Source of the DNA: an uncultured Lachnospiraceae bacterium | GTDB taxonomy: Bacteria > Bacillota > Clostridia > Lachnospirales > Lachnospiraceae | NCBI GenBank assembly: GCA_910585205.1 | Contig: CAJUCC010000092.1 | Span: forward strand, 8,866-72,865 | Direction of reading: 5' to 3' | Length of the DNA stretch: 64,000 nt | In this document: in pieces, positions 24,233 to 32,300 of the stretch | How positions within the stretch are numbered: the stretch's first letter is position 1 | How the letters are laid out: each line of letters begins with the position of its first letter | Notes under the pieces: generated by a model | Told to the model about the DNA's origin: nothing | Database searches by the model: none | What the model saw: the letters and a program-made list of their open reading frames with translations, nothing else | Made by a program: the position numbers and the translations under genes

Positions 24233-25156
24233 ATGGGAACGTATGAGATGTCAGCGGAAGAGAGAGACTGGCTGGAAACGTATGATATAACGGAGTTTGA
24301 CAGACCGTCGGTGGCTGCTGATATGGCGGTTTTCTCCATTATGGAGACGGCCGGGCGGGAGACGCCGGACCGAAAAAACTACCGGAAAGATCCGGAGAAG
24401 TGTCTGAAACTGTTACTGATCCGGCGTGGTTCGTTCCCTTTTAAAAACCGGTGGGCGCTTCCGGGCGGATTCTGTCGGCGCGGAGAGAGCACGCAGGAGA
24501 CGGCGATGCGGGAGCTGCAGGCGGAGACCGGCGTCCGGGATGCCTATCTGCGGCCTTTTGCGATATTCAGCGAGGCGGGTCGGGATCCGCGGGGATGGAT
24601 TATATCCCATGCGTTTTTGGCGCTGATTAACGGAGAATGCTATCGGGTGCATGAGGGTTCTGATGCCTGGGAGGCGCGCTGGTTCCGCGTGGATCTGAAA
24701 AAAGAAGAGAATGACAGAGCGATAGCGGCGGACTGCGCCGGGATTACCAATACCTATACCCTGTATCTTTCCGATGCGGAAGACAGCAGTGTGATGCTGA
24801 CGGCGGTAATCCGGGAAGCGAGACGATTTCGGAATTACCACGAAACCGTACGGTATGAAATTGTGGACGCCGACGGACTGGCGTTTGACCATGCGTCTGT
24901 GATTCTGTGTGCGTTTCTGGATCTGCGCCGGCAGGCGGAAGCGGGCGGGACGATCGTATTTGATCTGATGCCGGAACTTTTTACGTTGTCGGAGTTACAA
25001 AAGGCATACGAGACGGTACTTGGCAGACCGCTGCTGACAGCGAATTTCCGAAGGAAAATAGCTCCCCTTGTGACAGAGACGCAGGAAGCGGCCGCGGGTG
25101 CGGGACACCGGCCGGCGCGGCTGTTTCGGCGAAATCTGGATGCCTTTTATTGTTAA
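24233..25156 (+). CDS. nrtR: NrtR-type NUDIX/winged-helix transcriptional regulator of NAD metabolism
   Basis: A 307-residue protein. Residues 35-165 form a NUDIX domain with the box GGFCRRGESTQETAMREL-AETGV; one glutamate of the REUxEE core is replaced by Ala, in line with binding rather than hydrolysis. Residues 225-300 match the winged-helix end of NrtR: ELFTLSELQKAYETVLGRP, FRRKI, and the closing HRPARLFR. NrtR proteins repress NAD-biosynthesis genes and respond to ADP-ribose or related nucleotides. ATG 24233 follows GGGGGAAGG; GTG 24209 is a weaker choice. It probably binds the palindromes at 20425-20469 and so controls its own operon. Confidence 0.85.
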   Translation: MGTYEMSAEERDWLETYDITEFDRPSVAADMAVFSIMETAGRETPDRKNYRKDPEKCLKLLLIRRGSFPFKNRWALPGGFCRRGESTQETAMRELQAETGVRDAYLRPFAIFSEAGRDPRGWIISHAFLALINGECYRVHEGSDAWEARWFRVDLKKEENDRAIAADCAGITNTYTLYLSDAEDSSVMLTAVIREARRFRNYHETVRYEIVDADGLAFDHASVILCAFLDLRRQAEAGGTIVFDLMPELFTLSELQKAYETVLGRPLLTANFRRKIAPLVTETQEAAAGAGHRPARLFRRNLDAFYC

Positions 25157-25170
25157 AGGGAGGTGAGCGA

Positions 25171-25797
25171 ACGAAAAGAAAGAATATTTGGATGATACTG
25201 GCCGTAATCTGTGTCGTCGGCTGTGTGGGCATATTGTTTCTGCGCGGCAGGATGCAAAAGGGTGTGCCGTTGTATCCGCTTCGGGAGACGGAAGCGGGAG
25301 AAACGGTATATTTCCGTCAACAGGATGACAGATGGGCGCAGGATCGTCTGGGAACTGCCAGGGATACGATGGCGTCTTCCGGCTGCCTTGTCTGCGCGCT
25401 GGCTGCCGGACTCGACATGCAGGCGGCGCGGCTGGGACTTGATTTTTATATGACAGCGGGAGAGCTGAACGAAGCGCTCGGAGAAGCGTCGGCCTACACG
25501 GACAGCGGTGCCGTGATCTGGGGCAGTATCCCGGCTGCGGTATCGGGAACGGAAAGTTACGTTGCGGATTCCGTGAAAGCGGAGGAGATCGATGCGTTTC
25601 TGGAACAGGGGATTTTCCCGGTCGTCAAAGTACGCGTAAACGGTGTGGGCGCTTGGCACTGGGTGCTGATAACAGGCACAGATGCGGACGGCTATCTCTG
25701 TATGGATCCTATGGCGGAGGAGGAGACACCGGTTTCCCTTTCGGCATTTCAGGATAGAGTCTATTCCGTGCGCGCAGTTTACTTTACCGGGCAGTGA
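25171..25797 (+). CDS. Membrane-anchored C39-like cysteine peptidase; ACG at the start position
   Basis: A short basic N-terminus (KRKN) and one membrane helix (about residues 8-27) precede an extracytoplasmic papain-like C39_2 domain: FRQQDDRWAQDRLG, the candidate nucleophile in SSGCLVCALA, His in WHWVLITG, and Asp in MDPMAEE. The ribosome site GGGAGGTGA (25158-25166) is correctly placed for position 25171, but the codon there is ACG, followed by AAA AGA AAG as in a typical start. The first canonical in-frame codon after it is ATG 25192, 30 bases from the ribosome site; TTG 25150 lies before it. A mutated start is the simplest reading. It follows nrtR by 14 bases, so it belongs to the operon. 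Confidence 0.65.
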   Translation, partial: TKRKNIWMILAVICVVGCVGILFLRGRMQKGVPLYPLRETEAGETVYFRQQDDRWAQDRLGTARDTMASSGCLVCALAAGLDMQAARLGLDFYMTAGELNEALGEASAYTDSGAVIWGSIPAAVSGTESYVADSVKAEEIDAFLEQGIFPVVKVRVNGVGAWHWVLITGTDADGYLCMDPMAEEETPVSLSAFQDRVYSVRAVYFTGQ

Positions 25798-25825
25798 GCT
25801 GCCCTGAGAAACAGGAGGAAAAAAG

Positions 25826-26512
25826 ATGAATGTATCAGTATGGCTTGACGGAGAAATGAAAGAGTTCTCCACGTTGCTTCAGCAATTCAAAAGAAAACAG
25901 ATGAAAAATGTGCCGATCTGGATGGCGCTGTGTATTATCGGAATGGTGGCGCTCGGTGTGGTGGCAGGATATGACATCGGATATGTCGCGCGGGTTCACC
26001 TGGTGATCGGTGTCGGGATTGCCGCTCTTATATGGCTTGGCTACTGGATACAGAACCGGGTGGCAAATGTGAAGCGGGCGAGAGCCGCCTATGAGAAAGA
26101 GTTGAAGACATTTTTCTGCAGTGCGGAAGATGAGCAGGCTTTCTGCAGACAGATGGAATCGCACAATTACGATGCGGTACACTTTATGAACACGGGAATG
26201 GAAAGTTATCCGGGACGTTTTCTCGTCGGTCCCGATTACTGGGTGTTCTTTTCCGGCGGCGGTTATTGCCGTATGTTCCGGACGGCAGACATCAAAACGG
26301 TTTACGGAAGGGAAGAAACAACAAGAGTCAATGTGGCGGGCAGAGGCCGCAGGATGACGGTGGGCGTTTCTTTTGTGGCTGAATATAAAGAGGGATCTCC
26401 TTCCGCGAAGGGCGGAAAAGAAAGCACGGGAACGGTTTTTCTGCAAAAAGGAGAGCAGTATAAGAAGCTGCTGGAAACGGTTATGCAGCGCTGTCCCGGT
26501 CTGCGCGGCTGA
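25826..26512 (+). CDS. Two-helix membrane protein of unknown function
   Basis: A 228-residue protein with a soluble N-terminus of about 30 residues, two adjacent membrane helices (about residues 31-50 and 57-75), and a cytoplasmic C-terminal domain of about 150 residues. That domain has aromatic-rich strands (YWVFFSGGGYCRMF) and a basic loop (AGRGRRMTVG), consistent with a PH-like or YcxB-like fold, but I do not recognise a family with confidence. The ribosome site AGGAGG is good. It is 28 bases after the C39-like gene and is the last gene of the apparent NrtR-linked operon. Confidence 0.6.
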   Translation: MNVSVWLDGEMKEFSTLLQQFKRKQMKNVPIWMALCIIGMVALGVVAGYDIGYVARVHLVIGVGIAALIWLGYWIQNRVANVKRARAAYEKELKTFFCSAEDEQAFCRQMESHNYDAVHFMNTGMESYPGRFLVGPDYWVFFSGGGYCRMFRTADIKTVYGREETTRVNVAGRGRRMTVGVSFVAEYKEGSPSAKGGKESTGTVFLQKGEQYKKLLETVMQRCPGLRG

Positions 26513-26614
26513 GATTTAAGAAAATCATTCTTTTCTTTTTATGTTTCTTTCATATCCTGTACACAGTTTTGACATGAGTATGTGTTATCCTGTTTTTGAG
26601 GAGGGGTTAATACG

Positions 26615-26719
26615 ATGAATGAAACATGGATCTTTGCTGTATATTTTTCAATGCTTTTGCCGGTACTGTTGTCGGAACACGGCAGAGAAGCGGAAGAAAT
26701 GCGGTGTGATGCAGAATAA
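26615..26719 (+). CDS. 34-residue small membrane-type peptide, hypothetical
   Basis: ATG 26615 follows GAGGAGGGG by about nine bases. The product begins MNETWIFAVYFSMLLPVLLS, a single hydrophobic segment, and ends in a charged tail (HGREAEEMRCDAE). The stop codon lies within the left arm of a perfect palindrome whose right arm holds the stop of the convergent lipoprotein gene. Both genes end GCA GAA TAA. The ribosome site supports translation. No homology is known to me. Confidence 0.45.
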   Translation: MNETWIFAVYFSMLLPVLLSEHGREAEEMRCDAE

Positions 26720-26750
26720 AAAAGTGTCAGAGACACTTTTTTATTCTGCA
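26710..26750. terminator. Perfect bidirectional terminator between convergent genes
   Basis: A 19-base perfect stem (26710-26728 with 26732-26750) around a 3-base loop, with A-run on one side and T-run on the other. It serves the small plus-strand gene and the minus-strand lipoprotein gene and includes the stop codons of both. Confidence 0.9.
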
Positions 26751-27328
26751 TTTTCCGGGCCGGACTGCCCGTTGTCTTCTTCCGTATCTTTCGGCGGATT
26801 TTGTTCGCTGTCTTCTTCATTGCTTTCCGGGGTATTCTGTCCGGAATCTTCTTCGTCTTCGTGAATGATGGTGATCGTTTCATCTTCCGGCAGTTCCCCC
26901 TGGAGGATGGTGCCGATATAATCGAGCCGTTTGAAGGCGCGTTTGTAGTATTCCAGCGCGGCGTTCACAAGCTGCGGGTCGTAGTCTTCTTCGTTGTCAA
27001 AGGCCTGATGATACAACGATACGGATTTGGACAGATTGGTGCTGGCCTCGTCAGCCAGTTCTTCGATATTGGCAAATTGTTCGGGCACTTCCAGATCGCC
27101 CATAGCCGCAAAAGCGGCATCCATTTCGTCGAGGTATCCGAGCATTTCTTCCATTCGTGTGTCGGATGTGGTATCGATATTTTCTATGGAATCTGTCAAT
27201 GTGTTGACCGTTTCGATAAACGCTTCCATTTCGGCCTTGTACTGTTCCAGACTGTCGTCCGTTTTTCCACAGCCGCCTGCGATGCAGGAAAACAGCGCGA
27301 GCATCAGCATGATAACAAATTTCTTCAT
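26741..27328 (-). CDS. Acidic lipoprotein, hypothetical
   Basis: A 195-residue surface lipoprotein. The signal peptide MKKFVIMLMLALFSCIAGGC ends at the lipobox cysteine (residue 20). The mature part is helical and acidic to about residue 150 (DSIENIDTTSD, PEQFANIEELADEAS, YYKRAFKRLDYIG), then a low-complexity tail of Glu/Asn/Pro units (EEDSGQNTPESN, EEDSEQNPPKD, EEDNGQSGPEN), three near-repeats of about 13 residues. The start ATG at 27328 has AGGAGG eight bases upstream on its strand; the longer reading from 27373 has none. Function unknown. Confidence 0.8.
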   Translation of the reverse strand: MKKFVIMLMLALFSCIAGGCGKTDDSLEQYKAEMEAFIETVNTLTDSIENIDTTSDTRMEEMLGYLDEMDAAFAAMGDLEVPEQFANIEELADEASTNLSKSVSLYHQAFDNEEDYDPQLVNAALEYYKRAFKRLDYIGTILQGELPEDETITIIHEDEEDSGQNTPESNEEDSEQNPPKDTEEDNGQSGPENAE

Positions 27329-27413
27329 ATCCAAACCTCCTGCGGGGGAAAATTTCTCTTTCCAATTTATCACATAACGTTTCCAAACGCAACGGGCGGT
27401 ACGGAAAAATAAA

Positions 27414-27442
27414 TTGTGGAAAAGAAAAATTCATGATATGAT
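27414..27442 (+). promoter_or_regulatory. Promoter of metH-ilvB-ilvN
   Basis: TTGTGG (27414-27419), 17-base spacer, TATGAT (27437-27442). The leader is only about 50 bases, too short for a SAM or cobalamin riboswitch; none was seen. Confidence 0.7.
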
Positions 27443-27501
27443 TCAGTATAAACAAAGATTACGGGAATCATACATGGATTGTGTCCCGGAAAGGATAGCT
27501 G

Positions 27502-29979
27502 ATGACGAAGGAAGAATTTAGGACGCTGTGCCGGAAAAAGATTGTCTGTCTGGACGGCGCTACGGGTTCCAATCTGATCCGGCGGGGAATGTCTGCGGGT
27601 GTCTGTCCGGAAAGCTGGATTCTGGAGCATCCGGAAATCATGACGGCGCTGCAGAGAGAATATATACAGGCGGGGAGTGATATAGTCTATGCTCCCACGT
27701 TTACGAGCAATCGGATCAAATTGAAGGAATACGGGCTGGACAACCGGATAGCGGAGATCAATCACAGACTCGTCTCCCTGTCGCGGGAGGCGGCGGCCGG
27801 AACGGCGTGGGTTGCCGGAGATCTGACGATGACCGGGCAGCAGCTTGCGCCTGTGGGAACACTGGATTTTGAAGAATTGATTGCTATTTATAAGGAGCAG
27901 ATCGGTTATTGCGTACAGGCTGGTGCGGATCTGCTTGTCGTGGAGACGATGATGAGCCTGCAGGAGTCGCGTGCGGCGCTGATTGCCGCCAGGGAAACAT
28001 GTGATCTGCCGGTTATGGTGACGATGACATTTGAGGCAGACGGGCGCAGCCTGTTCGGCACGGATGCGGCTACGGCGGCTGTCGTGCTGGAACATCTGGG
28101 CGCGGATGCGATCGGGGCGAACTGCTCGACGGGTCCGGACAAAATGGCGGAGATCATTAAGGCGATGGCGGCAGTTACGTCGATTCCGCTGATTGCCAAG
28201 CCGAACGCCGGACTGCCGGCGCTGGCAGCCGACGGCAGCACTGTCTATGATATGGATGCGGAGACATTCGGCAGGGAGATGGTACGGCTTGTGGAGGCCG
28301 GGGCGTCCATACTGGGCGGATGCTGCGGTACCGATCCGTCTTATATCCGGGAACTGGTCAAAAATACCGGGAATCTGCAGGCTGCGCCTGCGCAGCGGAA
28401 ACGGCGCCGCTATCTGACTTCCGAGCGCCATGCCCTTGCTTTCGGATTGGATGATCCCTTTATTATTGTAGGAGAGCGGATCAACCCGACGGGAAAGAAA
28501 AAGCTGCAGGCGCAGCTGCGGGAAGGCAGTCTGGATCTGGCGCTTACCTTTGCGCAGGAGCAGGAGGCGTGCGGTGCGGGCATACTGGACATCAATATGG
28601 GTATGAGCGGTATTGATGAAAAAGCGATGATGCTGCAGGCCATTGCCGAGGTTTCGGGCGTGACATCACTGCCCCTTTCGATTGATTCCAGCCATGTGGA
28701 TGTGCTGGAAGCGGCGCTGCGGCGTTATCCGGGGCGTGCGCTGATTAACTCCGTTTCTCTGGAAGCGGAAAAATGTGAAAAACTGCTGCCATTGGCAAAA
28801 AAATACGGTGCGATGTTTATCCTGCTGCCCCTGTCGGATAGGGGACTGCCCAAGGATCAGCAGGAAAAGATCGGGATTATCGAGCGGATCGTCCGCCGTG
28901 CCTGTGAGCTGGGCATGGATAAGGAAGACATAATCGTGGACGGGCTGGTGGCCACGGTGGGCGCCAATCCGCAGGCGGCGCTGGATACGCTGGAAACGAT
29001 ACGTTACTGCAAGGCAAACGGACTGGCGACGATATGCGGCCTGTCCAATATTTCCTTTGGACTGCCGGAGCGCGGTTTTGTCAATACGGCGTTTTTAACG
29101 ATGGCCATACAGGCGGGACTGACGATGGCCATTGCCAATCCCTCGCAGGACCTGCTCGTGAACTGCGCGCTGGCGGCCGATCTGCTGCTGCATAAAGAAG
29201 GAGCGGACATCCGCTATATCGAGCGCGTCGGTGAATGGAAGGCGGCGCAGCCCGAACGGGGTGTGCAGACGGGCGTATCTGCCGCGAAGGGCAGTATGCA
29301 AAAAAGCGGCGCCGCACAGGCGGATACCGCCGGCAGCGCAGGGGAGACGGATATTCTCGGGCAGGTAAAAGAGGCCGTTTTAAAAGGCAACAAAAGGAAT
29401 ATCACGGAACTGGTGAAAACAGCCGTCGGAACGGGCAGGCAGGCGCGGGAAATTCTGGACGAAGCGTTGCTGCCCGGCATCAACGATGTGGGAGAGCTGT
29501 TTGACAGCGGAAAATATTTTCTGCCCCAGTTGATTGCCGGAGCGGAGGCGATGAAGCTGGCAATCGAATATCTGGAGCCGATGCTGATGCAGGCGGGCGA
29601 AAAGGCGGCACTGCCGACGATTGTCATAGCGACGGTAAAAGGCGATATTCATGACATCGGCAAAAACCTCGTGGCGCTGATGCTGAAAAACCACGGATTT
29701 CATGTGATCGATCTGGGGAAGGATGTGCCCCGGGAGACGATTGTGGAAGCGGCGATGGAACATCATGCCAGCATCATAGCCCTGTCCGCCCTGATGACGA
29801 CGACGATGCAGGAGATGCGCCATGTGATCGCATATGCGAGAGAGCAGGGATGTAAGGCACGGGTGATTATCGGCGGTGCGGTTATTACGCAGGATTATGC
29901 GGATGAGATCGGTGCGGACGGATATTCTGCCGACGCGGCCGGGGCAGTCCGGCTGACGCGGGAAATCTTGGGATTATAG
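27502..29979 (+). CDS. metH: Cobalamin-dependent methionine synthase, short form without reactivation domain
   Basis: An 825-residue modular enzyme that moves a methyl group from methyl-tetrahydrofolate through cobalamin to homocysteine. Residues 1-290 are the homocysteine S-methyltransferase barrel with zinc cysteines in GANCSTG and GGCCGTD. Residues 310-560 are the pterin-binding barrel (VGERINPTGKK). A linker of about 45 residues follows. Residues 620-825 are the cobalamin cap and Rossmann domain with the ligand motif GDIHDIGKN near residue 713. The C-terminal SAM-dependent reactivation domain of E. coli MetH is missing, as is common in anaerobes, where a separate activator may serve. It is followed at 43 bases by ilvB. 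Confidence 0.93.
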   Translation: MTKEEFRTLCRKKIVCLDGATGSNLIRRGMSAGVCPESWILEHPEIMTALQREYIQAGSDIVYAPTFTSNRIKLKEYGLDNRIAEINHRLVSLSREAAAGTAWVAGDLTMTGQQLAPVGTLDFEELIAIYKEQIGYCVQAGADLLVVETMMSLQESRAALIAARETCDLPVMVTMTFEADGRSLFGTDAATAAVVLEHLGADAIGANCSTGPDKMAEIIKAMAAVTSIPLIAKPNAGLPALAADGSTVYDMDAETFGREMVRLVEAGASILGGCCGTDPSYIRELVKNTGNLQAAPAQRKRRRYLTSERHALAFGLDDPFIIVGERINPTGKKKLQAQLREGSLDLALTFAQEQEACGAGILDINMGMSGIDEKAMMLQAIAEVSGVTSLPLSIDSSHVDVLEAALRRYPGRALINSVSLEAEKCEKLLPLAKKYGAMFILLPLSDRGLPKDQQEKIGIIERIVRRACELGMDKEDIIVDGLVATVGANPQAALDTLETIRYCKANGLATICGLSNISFGLPERGFVNTAFLTMAIQAGLTMAIANPSQDLLVNCALAADLLLHKEGADIRYIERVGEWKAAQPERGVQTGVSAAKGSMQKSGAAQADTAGSAGETDILGQVKEAVLKGNKRNITELVKTAVGTGRQAREILDEALLPGINDVGELFDSGKYFLPQLIAGAEAMKLAIEYLEPMLMQAGEKAALPTIVIATVKGDIHDIGKNLVALMLKNHGFHVIDLGKDVPRETIVEAAMEHHASIIALSALMTTTMQEMRHVIAYAREQGCKARVIIGGAVITQDYADEIGADGYSADAAGAVRLTREILGL

Positions 29980-30022
29980 GGCCGGGACGCGGCCATAACG
30001 AAAACAGACAGGAGAGAAGACG

Positions 30023-31639
30023 ATGACAGGAGCGGATGCAATTATCAAATGCCTGGAAGCGGAGGGCGTGGATACGGTCTTTGGCTATCCGGGTGTGGCG
30101 ATTTGCCCTTTTTATAACAGTATCTTACAGTCTTGCGTTCGGAGCATTTTAATTCGGACGGAACAGAATGCGGCGCATGCCGCAAGCGGACTTGCCAGAG
30201 TGACGGGAAAAGTGGGTGTGTGTGCGGTGACAAGCGGTCCCGGCGCAACCAATCTGCTGACCGGGATTGCCACGGCCTTTGCCGACAGCATTCCTCTGGT
30301 TTGCATTACCGGGCAGGTCAACAGTGAACTGATCGGTTCCGATGTGTTTCAGGAGGCGGATGTCACGGGCGCTGCGGAATCGTTTGTGAAATACAGCTAT
30401 CTGGTCAGAAATGTAAACGATATTCCCCGGATTTTCAAAGAAGCGTTTCACATCGCATCCACAGGGCGCAGAGGGCCGGTGCTGATCGATGTGCCGATCG
30501 ACATTCAGAACGCGTCGCTTTCCCGGTTTAAATACCCGGAGGAAGTCAATCTGCGGACTTACAAGCCCACGGTAAAGGGGCATGTCGTGCAGATTCAGAA
30601 GGTGATCCGGGAACTGGAGAAGGCAAAACGGCCCATTATCTGTGCGGGCGGCGGTGTGCTGCTGAGCGGCGCGCGGGAGGAACTGCGGGCGTTTGTGGAG
30701 AAATACCGGATTCCGGTCGTTTCCACGATGATGGGAATCGGTGTTATGCCGACGCGGCATCCGATGTATTACGGCATGGTTGGCAATAACGGAAAGCCGT
30801 TTGCCAACCGGGCGATGAATGAGTCGGACATGCTGATTATGGCCGGCGCACGTGTGGCCGACCGGGCAGTCAGCCAGCCCGATCTGATTACGGAAAATAA
30901 GGTGTTGGTACATATCGATGTGGACCCGGCGGAGATCGGGAAAAATGTGGGACCGACCATTCCGCTTGTCGGTGATCTGAAACATATTTTTCAGGAGTTT
31001 GCCGGCCAGGAGCTTTCCGGCGGGTATGAGGACTGGGTTCGCGTGCTGGACGGTTACCGGCAGCAGATGGAACCGAAACGGCGTCCGAATCCTGCCTATG
31101 TGGATCCGGCTGCCTTTATCCGTATGCTCTCGGAAACGATGCAGGAGGACGGCATCTATGTGGCGGATGTGGGACAGAATCAGATTTGGTCATGCGGCTA
31201 TCACATTGTGCGGAAGGGACGTTTTCTTACCTCCGGCGGCATGGGAACGATGGGATATTCCATTCCGGCAGCGATGGGAGCAAAACTGGGAGACCCTTCC
31301 AGACAGGTTATCGCCGTGTGCGGTGACGGTTCCTTCCAGATGTCCATGATGGAGCTGGCGACGATGCGGCAGCATAACATTCCGGTTAAGATTGTCGTGC
31401 TGAAAAACAATTATCTGGGGATGGTGCGGGAGTACCAGCATTACACCTATCAGGACCGCTATTCTGTGGTGGATCTGTCGGGAAGTCCCGATCTGGAAAA
31501 ACTGGCGGCCGCTTATGACCTGCCGTTTGTCCGTCTTGCGGACATGAACGGTGCGCAGGAGGCAATCGAGACATTTCTGCGGGAGGATGCTTCCATGCTG
31601 ATGGAATGTCTGATCGACCCCATGGATCTGGTAAAATAG
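30023..31639 (+). CDS. ilvB: Acetolactate synthase large subunit, copy 1
   Basis: A 538-residue thiamine-diphosphate enzyme that forms acetolactate or acetohydroxybutyrate for valine, leucine and isoleucine synthesis. The N-terminal PYR domain contains the catalytic glutamate in RTEQNAAHAASG; most relatives have HEQGAAHAADG, so this copy is divergent. The ThDP/Mg motif GDGSFQMSMMEL-N is intact, as is KNNYLGMVREYQ. It is somewhat shorter than copy 2 at 40796. The regulatory subunit gene follows at 12 bases. Another ThDP carboligase function cannot be excluded but the ilvN partner favours AHAS. Confidence 0.88.
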   Translation: MTGADAIIKCLEAEGVDTVFGYPGVAICPFYNSILQSCVRSILIRTEQNAAHAASGLARVTGKVGVCAVTSGPGATNLLTGIATAFADSIPLVCITGQVNSELIGSDVFQEADVTGAAESFVKYSYLVRNVNDIPRIFKEAFHIASTGRRGPVLIDVPIDIQNASLSRFKYPEEVNLRTYKPTVKGHVVQIQKVIRELEKAKRPIICAGGGVLLSGAREELRAFVEKYRIPVVSTMMGIGVMPTRHPMYYGMVGNNGKPFANRAMNESDMLIMAGARVADRAVSQPDLITENKVLVHIDVDPAEIGKNVGPTIPLVGDLKHIFQEFAGQELSGGYEDWVRVLDGYRQQMEPKRRPNPAYVDPAAFIRMLSETMQEDGIYVADVGQNQIWSCGYHIVRKGRFLTSGGMGTMGYSIPAAMGAKLGDPSRQVIAVCGDGSFQMSMMELATMRQHNIPVKIVVLKNNYLGMVREYQHYTYQDRYSVVDLSGSPDLEKLAAAYDLPFVRLADMNGAQEAIETFLREDASMLMECLIDPMDLVK

Positions 31640-31651
31640 GAGGAGCGCAGT

Positions 31652-32131
31652 ATGAAAAGAATTTATTCTGTTCTGGTGGAAAACCGTTCCGGCGTATTGT
31701 GTAAGGTCGCCGGCCTGTTTTCCCGCAGAAATTTTAATATTGACAGTCTTGCCGTGGGAGAGACCGATGATCCGGCGGTTTCCTGCATGACGATTGTCAG
31801 CAGCGGCGACGAACGCACGATTGAACAGATCGAGAAACAGTTGAACAAAAAGCTGGACATTATCAAAATCAAGACATTTGACGAATCCCAGAGCATCAGC
31901 CGGGAGCTGATGCTGGTAAAAGTCAAGTTCAATAAAGGAAACCGGCGGGACATTATGGAGACATGCGAAATTATGAAAGCGCAGATCGTGGATATGTCCA
32001 AAAACCAGATGATGATTCAGATCTGCGATGTCCCGGAGCGGACGGCGCTGCTGATTACCCTGCTGGCCTCCATCAGCATCGTCGAAGTTGCCCGCACAGG
32101 AACCCTGGCGCTGCCCAAATGCGATGCGTGA
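31652..32131 (+). CDS. ilvN: Acetolactate synthase small (regulatory) subunit, copy 1
   Basis: A 159-residue subunit with an N-terminal ACT domain (IYSVLVENRSGVLCKVAGLFSRR, shortened; NIDSLAVG) that binds valine for feedback control, and a C-terminal ALS_ss_C domain (SRELMLVKVKF, VEVARTGTLAL). It activates and regulates the large subunit just upstream. Ribosome site AGGAGCG. It is not close to copy 2 in sequence, so this is not a recent tandem duplicate. Confidence 0.92.
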   Translation: MKRIYSVLVENRSGVLCKVAGLFSRRNFNIDSLAVGETDDPAVSCMTIVSSGDERTIEQIEKQLNKKLDIIKIKTFDESQSISRELMLVKVKFNKGNRRDIMETCEIMKAQIVDMSKNQMMIQICDVPERTALLITLLASISIVEVARTGTLALPKCDA

Positions 32132-32198
32132 GCACTTGGCGAGGTATTTTCGAGCCTCATAACTTATATTTATGGCAGACATTCCTCCAACGCATACA

Positions 32199-32227
32199 TT
32201 GACAGAAAAATTGTTTGTTGTTAAAAT
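32199..32227 (+). promoter_or_regulatory. Strong promoter of ilvN copy 2 - ilvC
   Basis: Consensus TTGACA (32199-32204), 17-base spacer, TAAAAT (32222-32227). It gives the second ilvN and ilvC independent transcription. Confidence 0.85.
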
Positions 32228-32240
32228 GGGTAGCATGAGG

Positions 32241-32267
32241 CATGCCTGTCTTTCCATGACAGTCATG
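32241..32267 (+). promoter_or_regulatory. Leader hairpin of ilvN-ilvC
   Basis: Arms CATGCCTGTC (32241-32250) and GACAGTCATG (32258-32267) pair except for one central mismatch, loop of 7 bases, starting just downstream of the predicted transcription start. No T-run, so RNA stability or protein binding is more likely than attenuation. Confidence 0.45.
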
Positions 32268-32300
32268 TGTATGTCGATAAAAGAATAAAGGAAGTGGATT

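Noticed and set aside
27443..27501. SAM or cobalamin riboswitch before metH
   Set aside because: The leader is only about 50 bases and lacks the conserved boxes of these riboswitches.
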